32,255 nucleotides of DNA from Candidatus Bathyarchaeota archaeon (lineage in GTDB: Archaea > Thermoproteota > Bathyarchaeia > Bathyarchaeales > DTEX01): assembly GCA_018396995.1 (NCBI GenBank), contig JAGTQB010000003.1:1-32255 (forward strand), given 5' to 3'. The first letter of the stretch is position 1. Every line of letters begins with the position of its first letter. Shown here in pieces: positions 6,465 to 16,172 of the stretch. A program made the translations under genes and the position numbers. The notes below the pieces were generated by a model. The model was not told the DNA's origin and did no database searches. It was given only the letters and a program-made list of their open reading frames with translations.

Positions 6465-8426
6465 ATGGGGAAGAGCATATCTCCGAGTCCCTTCACAGAA
6501 TTTAGAGAACAGTGTAAAGACCTTATACTTAAGTTTCTGATGAAATCCTATCCTGATCTAGCTGGATTTAAGGTTACGCTTGATATACCGCCGAGACCGC
6601 AGTTTGGGGAGTTAGCGTCGCTTATATGCTTTGAAGTTGCAAAGCATCTATCGAAGTCTCCAAAGGAGATTGCCGAGGAGATTGAAACTAACGTTAAAGG
6701 CATGGTTAAGGGCTATCCATTGATAAGGGACGTAGTTGCGGTTCAAGGGTACATAAACTTCTATGTAAACTATGATGAGTTATCCTCGCTGGCGATAACC
6801 TCCGCCAGAACCCTTAACGAAGAGTATGGTTTTGTTAAGGTGAGTGAGCCCAAGAGAATAATAATTGAGCATACAAGCGTCAACCCCGTCCACCCAATAC
6901 ATATCGGCTCTGCTAGAAATACTTTTCTGGGAGACTCTTTGGCTCGTATGCTTAGGGCTAGGGGTCACGTTATATCAAGGCATTATTATGTGGATGATGT
7001 TGGCCGGCAATCAGCAATAACAGCGTTCGGCTATAAATTGCTGGGTAGGCCGACCCCAGAGGGAAAACCTGACCACTTTATAGGAGCAATATATGCCATC
7101 GTCAACTGCCTACTGGAGATTAAAAGGCTTAAGAAAACCGTTAACCAGCTGGAAGGGGAGGGTAAATGGGATGAGGTTCAGAGGGTTAGGATGGAGCTAG
7201 ACGAGTGGGTTAGTGTTGCCGCGGAGCTTCAGGAGAAGTTCCCGGAGATGTTTAACAAGATGCTTGAAGCCTTTGAGAAGATAAAGGATCCTGAAGCTGA
7301 GATTAATGCCCTCATGAAGGGCTATGAGATGGGGGATGAGGAGGCAAAGAACTTAATTCGTGAGGTTTCATCCATATGCCTAGAGGGCTTCAGGCAGACG
7401 CTTGAGAGGGCTAATGTTTATTTTGACTCATGGGATTGGGAGAGCAGCTTCGTTTGGAGCGGCGATGTATTGAAATGCTTAGAGGCGTTGAAGAGAACAC
7501 CATACATCTTCCGCAGGGGGGATGTACTTGAGTTTGATGCGGAGGGGGTTGCGAGGGACTTTGATCTCAAGAAGGACATGGGTTTAAAAGAGGATTACGA
7601 GATTCCATCCCTGACGCTTGCTAGATCAGATGGCACAACACTCTACACTACGCGGGATATAGCCTACAGTATATGGAAGTTTAAGCTGGCTGAAAAGGTT
7701 ATCAATGTTATAGGGATGGAGCAGAAGTTAGCCCAGATACAGCTGAAATTAGCGCTATATGCTTTAGGCTATAGGAGGGAGGCGGAGAACCTCATACACT
7801 TTGCATATAACCTAGTGAGCTTTCCAGGGGTGAGATTCTCTGGTAGAAGGGGGCGTTATGTGACGTTAGATGAGGTTATGGATGAGGCTGTTTCAAGAGC
7901 ATATTTAGAGGTTAAGAGACGCTCAACAGACCTTTCTGAGGAGGAAATGCATAGCATAGCGGAAAAAGTTGGTATAGGCGCCGTAAAATATGCGTTGGTT
8001 GAAACAGATCCCTTAAAACCAGTCACCTTCACATGGGACAGGGTTGTGAATTTCGAGAGGAATAGTGGGCCATATATACAATATACCCATGCTAGGGCAT
8101 GCAGCATATTAAAGAGGGCTTCAAGGCGGGTTGATAATGCTGATTTCTCCCTACTTAAGGAACCCATTGAGCGCGAGATAGTGCTGATGATAGCACGCTT
8201 TCCAGAAATATTTGTTGAGGCAGCCGATAACCTTAGACCTAACTTAATAGCGGACTTTGCAAATTCTCTAGCGGACAAATTTAATACGTTTTATGCATCC
8301 CTGCCAGTTATAAAGGCTGAACCGCATGGGTTAAGTGATGCTAGACTACTATTAGTTGATGCTGTTAGAATAGTTTTGAGAAACTCGTTGAATCTCCTTG
8401 GTATAGAGACTCCTCAAAGGATGTAA
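6465..8426 (+). CDS. argS: Arginyl-tRNA synthetase
   Basis: Class I aminoacyl-tRNA synthetase that charges tRNA-Arg. The N-terminal tRNA-recognition domain (about 1-115) is followed by the catalytic core with the HIGH signature in SVNPVHPIHIGSARN (HPIHIG at 143-148). The KMSKS position is occupied by RFSGRRGRYVTLDEV (about 457-471), so the first lysine is missing, as in a number of ArgRS enzymes. A charged insertion at about 215-300 includes a coiled segment. The DALR-type anticodon-binding helical domain occupies about 530-653 (YIQYTHARACSILKRA). Length 653 is at the long end because of the insertion. The ATG at 6465 has GGTG about 10 nt upstream. The gene stands alone on the plus strand, convergent with rpsS. 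Confidence 0.96.
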   Translation: MGKSISPSPFTEFREQCKDLILKFLMKSYPDLAGFKVTLDIPPRPQFGELASLICFEVAKHLSKSPKEIAEEIETNVKGMVKGYPLIRDVVAVQGYINFYVNYDELSSLAITSARTLNEEYGFVKVSEPKRIIIEHTSVNPVHPIHIGSARNTFLGDSLARMLRARGHVISRHYYVDDVGRQSAITAFGYKLLGRPTPEGKPDHFIGAIYAIVNCLLEIKRLKKTVNQLEGEGKWDEVQRVRMELDEWVSVAAELQEKFPEMFNKMLEAFEKIKDPEAEINALMKGYEMGDEEAKNLIREVSSICLEGFRQTLERANVYFDSWDWESSFVWSGDVLKCLEALKRTPYIFRRGDVLEFDAEGVARDFDLKKDMGLKEDYEIPSLTLARSDGTTLYTTRDIAYSIWKFKLAEKVINVIGMEQKLAQIQLKLALYALGYRREAENLIHFAYNLVSFPGVRFSGRRGRYVTLDEVMDEAVSRAYLEVKRRSTDLSEEEMHSIAEKVGIGAVKYALVETDPLKPVTFTWDRVVNFERNSGPYIQYTHARACSILKRASRRVDNADFSLLKEPIEREIVLMIARFPEIFVEAADNLRPNLIADFANSLADKFNTFYASLPVIKAEPHGLSDARLLLVDAVRIVLRNSLNLLGIETPQRM

Positions 8427-8432
8427 GCTCCT

Positions 8433-8828
8433 CTACTTCAGTGGCACATACATGCTGCTCCTTGTAGCCCCTATGCCCGGGGCTCCATGCTTAACTGGCT
8501 TATTTGTTATTGCATATTCGCCAAGGTAATGCCCTATCATCTCAGGTTTTATCTCAACTGGAACAAACTCCTTACCATTGTGAACATGAATTGTTAAGCC
8601 AACCATCTCGGGCAGTATTATCATGTCTCTACAATGGGTTTTAATTGGCTTATTATATCTGCCCTCCTTTGCAAGCCGCACCTTCTCAAGGAGCCTTCTC
8701 TGTTCATAATATAGCCCCCGCCTTAAGCTCCTGCGAGCGCGCGTGCCGAGTAACCGCATAAACTCGTCCATTGACATATCCATTAACTCTTCAAGCGTAT
8801 ATCCCCTATACCTAAACTCTCTCGGCAT
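8433..8828 (-). CDS. rps19: Small ribosomal subunit protein uS19
   Basis: Archaeal uS19, which sits in the 30S head near the decoding region. The N-terminal extension (about 1-60) is typical of archaea and eukaryotes. The conserved core follows with [41 protein letters not shown] and the basic tail [13 protein letters not shown]. Length 131 aa is normal. The ATG at 8828 has GGTGG 4 nt upstream and a TATA-like box near 8873. It stands alone between argS and EF-2 rather than between rpl2 and rpl22 as in most archaeal ribosomal operons, and no other ribosomal protein gene lies in the window. Confidence 0.95.
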   Translation of the reverse strand: MPREFRYRGYTLEELMDMSMDEFMRLLGTRARRSLRRGLYYEQRRLLEKVRLAKEGRYNKPIKTHCRDMIILPEMVGLTIHVHNGKEFVPVEIKPEMIGHYLGEYAITNKPVKHGAPGIGATRSSMYVPLK

Positions 8829-8866
8829 GCTACCACCAATAGACTACTATCATTGATTACTCCGGC

Positions 8867-8880
8867 CTTTTTAAATATTC
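8867..8880 (-). promoter_or_regulatory. Promoter of the uS19 gene
   Basis: The minus strand reads GAATATTTAAAAAG preceded by G-rich sequence. A start site about 25 nt downstream gives a leader of about 20 nt before the ATG at 8828. Confidence 0.4.
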
Positions 8881-8886
8881 CCCTTT

Positions 8887-11106
8887 TTACTCAAAGTCGC
8901 AGTAGTCTTCTGGCTTAGGTAGCTCCTTACTCAAACCTTTTCTCTCGCGTATCTGCCTTATTACATCCATCTGCATAGACTCCGGCACAGGCGCCCATCT
9001 ACTGAACTGAGTTGCCCAGAAAGCCCTGCCCTGAGTCGATGACCTAAGCTCATCTGCAAGTCCAAAGGACTCGGCAACAGGTAGTTCAGCCTTAGTTAAC
9101 ATTATATCTTCATCGCTAGTTATATCTATGAGCCTACCACGTCTCTTCTGAATAATGGCGATAACATGGCTAAGGAAGTCACTTGGAACCTTACATTCAA
9201 AGCTTAGTATCGGTTCTAGGAGCTTCGGCTCACAGAGCAGGAAGCAGCCCCATATCGGCCGCCACGTCATGGGCATTATCTGGGCTGGCCCCCTATGCAC
9301 AGGATCTTCGTGGATCAATATATCTTCGAGGTTTACTTTAAGACCATATGCTGGCTCCTTCGCTAAGGGCATTGAGTTCACAGCATCTCTAAACGCTGCC
9401 TTCACGTGCTCTATGACGTCCTCAACAAACTGTCTACCCTTAATCCTATTTACGAGAACGTTTGTACCCTCAATTGCTATTACGTTTCTGGCGTCCTCAG
9501 CCGACCAGCCGAACTCGTGCATAAGTATCTTCTGCCTCTCATCCCGCTTCTGCATCTCAGATATTCTGCCGGTCCTCAGGGCTTCGATAACATCTTCTGA
9601 TAATCTTTCGATGGTAACCCAGAGTTTATTATGCTTATTCGGGCTCTTTCCCATAACTGGGGCGCCCTTGTAATCTCGGCTTATAGTCTCACGATACACC
9701 ACTATCGGCTTGCTCATCTTAACCTTTAAGCCTGCTTCTTGCATTCGGTAGGCAGCTATTTCTAGGTGGAGTTCACCCATCCCACTTAAAAGATACTCTC
9801 CAGTCTCCTTATTTATCGTGAAACGCAAATTCGGATCCTCTAGAGTTATCTTACGTATGACCTTGTCGAAGAGGGGTAGATCCCTAACGTCCGCTGGTTC
9901 AATAGCCACCGTTACAACCGGCTCAGAGACATACTTTAAGCTCTCAAAGGGTACTGTATCAACCCCATCATCAGCTATTGTCTCGCCAACCTGTAGGGGA
10001 GGTAGACCGGAAATTGCAGCTATGTTCCCAGCTGGTATCTTATCAACAATAATCTTGTCGGTACCCATGTACATGTAGACCTGCTGGATTGTTGCCCTTT
10101 GCCTGCTGGTAACCAATTGAATTACTTTACCCCTCTCAACAATTCCGCTAAAGACCCGCCCTATTGCAATAATGCCGCTGTGCGGATCAACTTCAACCGC
10201 CGTAACACACATTAGAAGCGGCCCATTGGTGTTCACTTTAGCCATACTCAAACCAACTTCACTCTTGGGTTCTCCCGGCCATATCTGGGTCTGCCTATAT
10301 GGCTGGGCTTCAAGCGGACTTGGTAGATGTTCACAGAACATGTCGAGTACAGGCTCATAGAGTGGAACTGTCTTGCTTAACGCATCAACCTTTTTGGCAA
10401 CCTCCTCAGGTGTGCCGGAGTAAGCGTCGATTACATCTTTAAAGGTTATGCCCTTAGTCCTCATATATGGCAGCGTGAAGCCCCACTTATGTAGGGCTGA
10501 GCCAAAGGCAACCGTGCCATTCTCAACTTTAACCTGCCAATCCCTCTTATGCTCGGGCGGAGCATACTTCTCAATTAACTGATTTATCCTAAGTATTATC
10601 TTCGCGAACCTCTGCTGCATCTCCTGTGGGGTTAATCTTAGCTCTTTAATCAGTCTATCAACTTTGTTTATGAATAGGATTGGTTTAACCCTTTCACGTA
10701 GGGCCTGCATTAAAACCGTTTCTGTCTGCGTCATTGGCCCCTCAACAGCATCAACCACGACGAGTGCTCCATCCACCGCCCTTAGGCTCCTTGTTACGGC
10801 GCCGCTGAAGTCTATGTGCCCTGGGGTGTCGATCAAGTTTATGAGGTACTCCTCGCCCTTATATGTGTGAACCAAACTTATGTTTGATGGAAAGACTGTC
10901 ATTTGTCTCTTCTGCTCAAGCTCCCAAGAATCTAGGAAGAGCCTTTGCCCAGCAACCTCCATGCTTATTATGCCGGCAGCAGCCAATAGGCTGTCCGATA
11001 GGGTTGTTTTGCCGTGGTCTACGTGGGCGATTATACTAGTATTTCTTATGTGCTTGGGGTCATTCATCAACTTGACTATATCTTCAATCTGCTTATAGCG
11101 TCCCAT
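8887..11106 (-). CDS. fusA: Translation elongation factor 2 (aEF-2)
   Basis: Ribosomal translocase GTPase. G1 is AHVDHGKTT at 27-35, G3 DTPGH at 93-97 and G4 NKVD at 147-150. The switch-I region reads EQKRQMTV rather than the RGIT seen in many other EF-2/EF-G proteins, a form I associate with TACK archaea. The domain IV tip has EDPVHRGPAQ, so the diphthamide histidine (H604) is present. The C-terminal domains are complete, ending about 135 residues after this loop. Length 739 is typical. GGTGAAGG lies upstream of the ATG, with a TATA box at 11154-11165. It follows no other translation gene on its strand and is probably monocistronic. Confidence 0.97.
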   Translation of the reverse strand: MGRYKQIEDIVKLMNDPKHIRNTSIIAHVDHGKTTLSDSLLAAAGIISMEVAGQRLFLDSWELEQKRQMTVFPSNISLVHTYKGEEYLINLIDTPGHIDFSGAVTRSLRAVDGALVVVDAVEGPMTQTETVLMQALRERVKPILFINKVDRLIKELRLTPQEMQQRFAKIILRINQLIEKYAPPEHKRDWQVKVENGTVAFGSALHKWGFTLPYMRTKGITFKDVIDAYSGTPEEVAKKVDALSKTVPLYEPVLDMFCEHLPSPLEAQPYRQTQIWPGEPKSEVGLSMAKVNTNGPLLMCVTAVEVDPHSGIIAIGRVFSGIVERGKVIQLVTSRQRATIQQVYMYMGTDKIIVDKIPAGNIAAISGLPPLQVGETIADDGVDTVPFESLKYVSEPVVTVAIEPADVRDLPLFDKVIRKITLEDPNLRFTINKETGEYLLSGMGELHLEIAAYRMQEAGLKVKMSKPIVVYRETISRDYKGAPVMGKSPNKHNKLWVTIERLSEDVIEALRTGRISEMQKRDERQKILMHEFGWSAEDARNVIAIEGTNVLVNRIKGRQFVEDVIEHVKAAFRDAVNSMPLAKEPAYGLKVNLEDILIHEDPVHRGPAQIMPMTWRPIWGCFLLCEPKLLEPILSFECKVPSDFLSHVIAIIQKRRGRLIDITSDEDIMLTKAELPVAESFGLADELRSSTQGRAFWATQFSRWAPVPESMQMDVIRQIRERKGLSKELPKPEDYCDFE

Positions 11107-11153
11107 AGCTAACCTTCACCACACTAAGCATGTAAATATGAATTTGGCAGACC

Positions 11154-11165
11154 AATATATTTTCC
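11154..11165 (-). promoter_or_regulatory. TATA box of the EF-2 gene
   Basis: The minus strand reads GGAAAATATATTGG, placing transcription start near 11133 and leaving a leader of about 25 nt that contains the GGTGAAGG ribosome binding site. Confidence 0.45.
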
Positions 11166-11208
11166 GCATACTTTTCATGATTCCCCCCAAGCAAGAGATC
11201 ACATAATT

Positions 11209-11218
11209 GTAAAAAACC
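11209..11218 (-). terminator. Possible T-tract terminator after the exchanger gene
   Basis: A run of six T on the minus strand (AAGGTTTTTTAC) lies about 35 nt after the stop of the Na+/Ca2+ exchanger gene, consistent with archaeal T-rich termination. Weak evidence by itself. Confidence 0.3.
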
Positions 11219-11252
11219 TTACCTATAACCTTTTTCGTCAGCGAACATCACC

Positions 11253-12257
11253 CTAAAAGTTTTGAGACTGGCGTGAACCGAAGCTTAGGATTATAAATAG
11301 GGCATACATGAAAAGCAGAATTAGACTTTCTCTCCAACCTATCCTCTCGCCAGAAAGAAAATACCATAGTAGAAGATTAGCCATTATTGAGAACATAACT
11401 AGGTTTGAGTATGCGGCCATATCAACTCGGAATGGCCCGCCCATTAACGCTACACCCAAAATCAACGTTATATTCACGAAGCCGCTACCGATGATATTGC
11501 CTAGTGCCAACTCAATATGTCCCTTTCTTGTCGCATCAATGCTGGTTACAAGTTCAGGTAGACTTGTGCCAAAGGCCACTATTGTTGCGCCAATAATAAC
11601 TCTTGGAACACCTAGTTCCTCCGCAATGTAGGAGGCTGATTCAACTATAAAGTATGCGCTGCTAACAACTCCAGCAATCCCTACAAGTGCCATTAAGACA
11701 TATTTTGTGACCTTATCTTTTTGGCCTGAGCCACCTGCTCCCTTCCTGCCTCTTTTAGACCTAATAATTTGAATATTGTAGAATATGAAAATCGTTATTA
11801 ATGCTGCCCCTACAATATTGCTTGTATAACCAATATAAATTAGGACTAAGGGAATTAGTGACGCTATGAAAAGCCCAAAATATAGTTCTCTCACCTCATC
11901 GGTTGTTACGCTACTAAAATGATGCATTCTCTTATGATTTTTCAGGGACAATATCAAGAAGCATGATCCTAGGATCAGGCAAATATTTATGATGTTTGAG
12001 CCTAGAACATTTCCTATCGCGACACCAATAGATTCCGGATTTATTGTAGAAAATATTGACACTGAAAGTTCCGGCAGTGATGTGGATAAAGCAATTAGTA
12101 GGAAGCCTATTGTTGTCTTTCCAAGCCCTGTTATCTCGGCGACTTTTACGGAGTTATCTATCGTCAGGTCGCTTGATTTGTCTAGGGCTAGCATTCCAAG
12201 TAGGAGTATTATGGCGTTGCCGATTAATCCTAGGCTTTCAAAGACTGCCTCCAGCAC
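11253..12257 (-). CDS. Sodium/calcium exchanger family membrane protein (CaCA/YrbG-like)
   Basis: Antiporter exchanging Ca2+ or a related cation for Na+ or H+. Both alpha repeats are present: repeat 1 has STSLPE at 58-63 and AIGNVLGSNIINICLILG near 80-97; repeat 2 has AFGTSLPELVTSI and ALGNIIGSGFVNITLILG. The first repeat carries Ser where GTSLPE is usual. About 10 helices are visible, with a basic central loop near 150-165 (RSKRGRKG). Length 334 is close to the usual 300-330. The GTG at 12257 is the first start in frame and the ribosome binding site is weak, so the exact start is uncertain. It stands alone between EF-2 and the cysteine operon. Confidence 0.9.
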   Translation of the reverse strand: MLEAVFESLGLIGNAIILLLGMLALDKSSDLTIDNSVKVAEITGLGKTTIGFLLIALSTSLPELSVSIFSTINPESIGVAIGNVLGSNIINICLILGSCFLILSLKNHKRMHHFSSVTTDEVRELYFGLFIASLIPLVLIYIGYTSNIVGAALITIFIFYNIQIIRSKRGRKGAGGSGQKDKVTKYVLMALVGIAGVVSSAYFIVESASYIAEELGVPRVIIGATIVAFGTSLPELVTSIDATRKGHIELALGNIIGSGFVNITLILGVALMGGPFRVDMAAYSNLVMFSIMANLLLWYFLSGERIGWRESLILLFMYALFIILSFGSRQSQNF

Positions 12258-12529
12258 CCCGCTTGCCCTCTCATATTAAATTAAGCCTATAGAACGCAAA
12301 GTAAAATAATAAGGTTTTGCTCAGCTTAGCTCATGATTTTCCATTGTGAAAAAGGATTTTCTGGACTAAAATCAAATTAAGGAAGAATTTCTGCTTTTCG
12401 AGCTTAACCTCTCTGACAATCCATATGACTTTATGAGTGGTTAACGCTACGGTTAAATGCTAGATACCTCCCTATCTTTCCGAAGAGTCTCTCCTTCCCT
12501 CTTACCCTTTCTCAATTAACTGATGCTGT

Positions 12530-13564
12530 TTACTGCTGGTTTGAGTCTATACTCTCGTTTTCGGCGCTATTCTTATAATATAATTTCGGTGGCGCAACTA
12601 TTACTTTTGTGCCAGCTGGTATTGATGATGTTATCCATGCGTTTCCGCCTATGACTGCATCGTCGCCTATGACTGTTTCGCCACCTAGAATTGTTGCACC
12701 AGAATATATTACGACGTTGTTTCCGACAGTTGGGTGTCTCTTTCGGCCCTTAACTATTTTGCCCCTCTCATCCCTTGGAAAACTTAACGCTCCGAGTGTT
12801 ACTCCCTGATATATTTTGACGTTATCGCCTATCTCGGTTGTCTCGCCGATAACAACTCCAGTTCCATGATCTATGAAGAAGTTTCTTCCAATTTTAGCGC
12901 CTGGGTGGATGTCTATTCCAGTTATTGAGTGTGCATATTCTGTCATAATCCTTGGTATGATAGGCACGCCTCTAACCCATAGTTCATGAGCTATCCTGTA
13001 TGTTGCGATGGCTAAGATGCATGGATAGCTTAATATAACTTCATCCGTACTTTTGGCTGCCGGGTCACCATCGTAAGCTGCCTGAACATCGCCGATAAGC
13101 ATGGCTCTTATCTCCGGGATCCTTTCAAGAACCTCCTTAACAACAGCCTTCGCCCTCTTTCGGCATGTCTCCTCAGAGCCAACTCCAAAGTGTCTCGAAA
13201 GATACTTGAGGCTCTTCTCAACCTCGCTGACTAGCCTAGAATACACGGAGCTCAGAATGCTGCCTACAAAGTACCTTACGTCAGCTCTGCCAACTTTAAC
13301 GTTTCCAAAGTATCCTGGAAACAATATGGTGAGGAGATCCTCTAGTATCTCTATAACTGCCTGCTTTGAAGGGAGCTCCGCATCCCCGGACTGGTTTATC
13401 CCGCCATGTTCCTCATAACTCTCAACAATCCTGTCAACGAGCTTTGGGAGGCCTTTTTCAAGCCAGTCATCTTCAACGTAATCTTCTCCACTCAATAACA
13501 GGTTGAGCATTTCCTTAGAAGCCCATATACGAGTTGTCTTATCAACTTTCTCGAGGAAATCCAT
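12530..13564 (-). CDS. cysE: Serine O-acetyltransferase (CysE/EpsC-like)
   Basis: Makes O-acetylserine from serine and acetyl-CoA, the first step of cysteine synthesis. A long alpha-helical N-terminal domain (about 1-205) precedes a left-handed beta-helix of hexapeptide repeats (about 210-320). The catalytic and substrate residues of the family are visible: D218 and H220 in GIDIHP, and H233 in FIDHGTG, followed by VVIGETTEIGD and QGVTLGALSF. The long N-terminal domain resembles EpsC-type enzymes. The C terminus (ending SNQQ) lacks the terminal Ile that docks into OASS in many bacterial cysteine synthase complexes, so stable complex formation is doubtful. It lies about 65 nt downstream of cysK and is probably co-transcribed. 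Confidence 0.93.
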   Translation of the reverse strand: MDFLEKVDKTTRIWASKEMLNLLLSGEDYVEDDWLEKGLPKLVDRIVESYEEHGGINQSGDAELPSKQAVIEILEDLLTILFPGYFGNVKVGRADVRYFVGSILSSVYSRLVSEVEKSLKYLSRHFGVGSEETCRKRAKAVVKEVLERIPEIRAMLIGDVQAAYDGDPAAKSTDEVILSYPCILAIATYRIAHELWVRGVPIIPRIMTEYAHSITGIDIHPGAKIGRNFFIDHGTGVVIGETTEIGDNVKIYQGVTLGALSFPRDERGKIVKGRKRHPTVGNNVVIYSGATILGGETVIGDDAVIGGNAWITSSIPAGTKVIVAPPKLYYKNSAENESIDSNQQ

Positions 13565-13628
13565 TGCCCCACAACCCTAAGATAACTTTAAATTTTATCG
13601 ATATGCTGGAGAAAAATTTATCGTTTCT

Positions 13629-14552
13629 CTATTCGAATAAAGCTGTGCTTAAATAGCGCTCCCCACCATCGGGGAGAATTGTGACTATAGTTTTGCCCTC
13701 ATTTTCAGTTCTTTTGGCAACCTCTAAGGAGGCGAAGACGTTTGCTCCAGACGATATTCCGACAAGAAGTCCCTCTTTCCTAGCTAGTAGGCGGGCGGTT
13801 TCAATGGCATCTTCATCCCTAACTTTAATAACCTCGTCTATAAGATCTAACCTAAGGACGTCTGGTATAAAGCCTGGCCCTATCCCCTGAATCATGTGTT
13901 GTCCTGGTTTACCGCCGCTTAAAACTGGAGAATTATATGGTTCGACTGCAATTGCCCTAAACTCTGGCTTAAGCGGCTTTATATATTCAGCAATACCAGT
14001 TATTGTCCCACCAGTCCCAACTCCAGCAACAACTATATCCACTTTACCATCAGTATCCCTCCAAATCTCTGGTCCAGTCGTCTCTCTATGTATCCTTGGG
14101 TTGGCGGGGTTTCTAAATTGGTTCGGGATAAATGAGTTTGGATATATCGATGCCAGCTCCCTAGCCTTCTTAATGGCGCCCTCCATGCCCTCCTCGGCGG
14201 GTGTCAAGACGACGTCGGCTCCATAGGCTCTAATAATCTTGCGTCTCTCAACGCTGACGCTCTCCGGCATAACGACGATGAGCTTATAGCCCTTAACAGC
14301 TGCGACCATTGCCAGAGCTATGCCAGTGTTGCCGCTTGTGGGCTCTATGATGACGGTTTTTCTATTAATTAAGCCGAGTCTCTCAGCCTCTTCTATCATG
14401 CTCAGCCCAATCCTATCCTTAACGCTCCCAGCGGGGTTAAGAAACTCCAGTTTGGCGAGGAGAGTACACTTTAGACCCTCAGCTATTCTATTCAATTGAA
14501 CCAGCGGCGTATTACCTATAACCTCGAGAACCGAATTATAGATTCTAGCCAT
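13629..14552 (-). CDS. cysK: Cysteine synthase / O-acetylserine sulfhydrylase
   Basis: PLP enzyme converting O-acetylserine and sulfide to cysteine. The PLP lysine is K45 in NPAGSVKDR. The substrate loop is TSGNTG at 72-77 and the phosphate loop is GVGTGGT at 177-183. Length 307 matches CysK. The ATG at 14552 has GGTG 5 nt upstream. It is first in a two-gene operon with cysE, so this organism appears to make cysteine by the bacterial-type OAS route. Homologues using O-phosphoserine or cystathionine exist, but the partner cysE argues for O-acetylserine. Confidence 0.94.
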   Translation of the reverse strand: MARIYNSVLEVIGNTPLVQLNRIAEGLKCTLLAKLEFLNPAGSVKDRIGLSMIEEAERLGLINRKTVIIEPTSGNTGIALAMVAAVKGYKLIVVMPESVSVERRKIIRAYGADVVLTPAEEGMEGAIKKARELASIYPNSFIPNQFRNPANPRIHRETTGPEIWRDTDGKVDIVVAGVGTGGTITGIAEYIKPLKPEFRAIAVEPYNSPVLSGGKPGQHMIQGIGPGFIPDVLRLDLIDEVIKVRDEDAIETARLLARKEGLLVGISSGANVFASLEVAKRTENEGKTIVTILPDGGERYLSTALFE

Positions 14553-14641
14553 ATTAACACCCGACTTCTCTATTGAGGAGACTTATTTTCCGCACTTAAA
14601 GATAATCGCCTTGAATAATATGGTGACGGATGCTCAATTAA

Positions 14642-16090
14642 TCATCTTCTCATCTCCTCCCTAGTTCTAAATTTTGGCTTAAATTTTAGGCAGCTGTAGT
14701 CTCCGGCTGTGCAGGCTAGGCAGAGCTGGTCTCTTGGTAAACCTATCCCCCTACTTAACCCATCTATATTGTTGTAGCCGACGAATGATGCTCCAATATG
14801 TTCGGCCACTCTCCTATTAATCTCCTCGAGGCTGCATGATGTCCCACAAACCCTATAGGCTAGGAGCTCCTCTTGGCTTGGGAAGTCTATCCCCATGTAG
14901 CATGGATAGAGTATTGGCGGGAAAGTTAGTAGTAGGGAGACGCTTTTCGCAGACCTGAGCTTGCTTCCAACTATTATCCTTGAACTAGTTCCCCTGACAA
15001 TACTATCATCGATGAGTATAACCTTCTTTCCCTCAATGACCTCCCTTATGGCGATGATTTTTGAAACTATTGTCTCCCTTTTCTCCGGCTCAATGAAGCT
15101 TCTCCAACCACCCTTACGCCTATACCGGTCCTTTAATAGCCCCTCCTCAAAAGGTATCCCAGTCTCCTCAGAGTACCCTAGAGCGGCGGGTCTGGCAGAG
15201 TCGGGCACCGGGATTACTACGTCACCCTCAATTGGATACTCCTTAGCTAAGATACGCCCAATATTTTTCCTTGCATTATAAACTATAATGCCTTCAATCT
15301 TTGAGCTCGGATGAGCAAAATATGTATACTCGAAGGGGCAGTGCGCATGTCTCTCACATTTAGCAAAATACTCTGTCTTTAAACCATCCCTATTTATTGT
15401 CACTATTTCGCCGGGCTCTATATCTCTTATAAGCCTTGCGCCGAGAACTTCTAGGGCACAGCTCTCTGAAGCAACTATGTATGAGGATGTTTCCTCATGC
15501 CACCCTAAGCATAGCGGTCTGAAGCCTCTCTCATCCCTCACAGCTATAAGCTCGCCATTAGATGTTACCATGACTAGCGAGAATGAACCATTTAAGCATG
15601 GATTCAATTTCTCAAAGGCTTCAACCCAGCTCCCACATCTCTTTATTAGGGCATAGAGGTTTAATCCCAGGAGCTCTGTGTCCGAGGCGCCCTGCGGAGG
15701 GTGTAAGCCGATGCTCTTCAAATTCTCCATAAGAGTCTCTCTATCAAGAGTTCCATTATGGGCGATCCTGAAGCCACTGCTATCAAATATTCCTCCTATA
15801 TCTATTGGCTGCGCATATTCAACTGTGGATTTAGCCGTAGTTGAGTACCGAACGTGGCCTACTCCAAGGCTACCGTTAATCTTTGATATCTCATTATATT
15901 CGGCATCGACTGAGTGGGAGACAATTCCAGGCCTCTTAAATGTTTGGTGGTTGGCGACCGCTATTCCCCAGGACTCTTGCCCTCTATGTTGAAGGGCTTC
16001 TAAACCAGCAATTAACAATGGGGTTACATTATATCCATCTAGCGAGAAAGCCCCTATTACACCACAATTCTCCCTTAAGAGCATAGTCAT
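14642..16090 (-). CDS. purF: Amidophosphoribosyltransferase
   Basis: First committed step of purine synthesis: glutamine plus PRPP gives phosphoribosylamine. The Ntn-hydrolase nucleophile is Cys9 in RENCGVIG, after an 8-residue propeptide that must be removed. Residues 1-240 form the glutaminase domain (LQHRGQES, GHVRYST, HNGTL). The PRPP loop VILIDDSIVRGTSSR is at 357-371. All four cysteines expected for the B. subtilis-type [4Fe-4S] cluster are present (C251, C397, C457, C460), so an oxygen-sensitive Fe-S enzyme is predicted. Length 482 is normal. Last gene of the minus-strand run that begins with DNA ligase. A second in-frame ATG is 6 nt downstream. Confidence 0.96.
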   Translation of the reverse strand: MTMLLRENCGVIGAFSLDGYNVTPLLIAGLEALQHRGQESWGIAVANHQTFKRPGIVSHSVDAEYNEISKINGSLGVGHVRYSTTAKSTVEYAQPIDIGGIFDSSGFRIAHNGTLDRETLMENLKSIGLHPPQGASDTELLGLNLYALIKRCGSWVEAFEKLNPCLNGSFSLVMVTSNGELIAVRDERGFRPLCLGWHEETSSYIVASESCALEVLGARLIRDIEPGEIVTINRDGLKTEYFAKCERHAHCPFEYTYFAHPSSKIEGIIVYNARKNIGRILAKEYPIEGDVVIPVPDSARPAALGYSEETGIPFEEGLLKDRYRRKGGWRSFIEPEKRETIVSKIIAIREVIEGKKVILIDDSIVRGTSSRIIVGSKLRSAKSVSLLLTFPPILYPCYMGIDFPSQEELLAYRVCGTSCSLEEINRRVAEHIGASFVGYNNIDGLSRGIGLPRDQLCLACTAGDYSCLKFKPKFRTREEMRR

Positions 16091-16172
16091 ATTTACTTCG
16101 TGAAGAAAAGTTGTTAGGAAGGCTATTAATCTTTATCGCCGCATCTATGTAAAAAACAGGAAGCTGTGCCCA

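Noticed and set aside
9155-9673. Plus-strand frame of 172 codons opposite EF-2
   Set aside because: Shadow of EF-2 codon bias with no recognisable domain or start signal.
12258-12529. Gap between the exchanger and cysE genes
   Set aside because: Checked for a riboswitch or small RNA; no stable paired structure or short ORF stands out, only weak T-runs.
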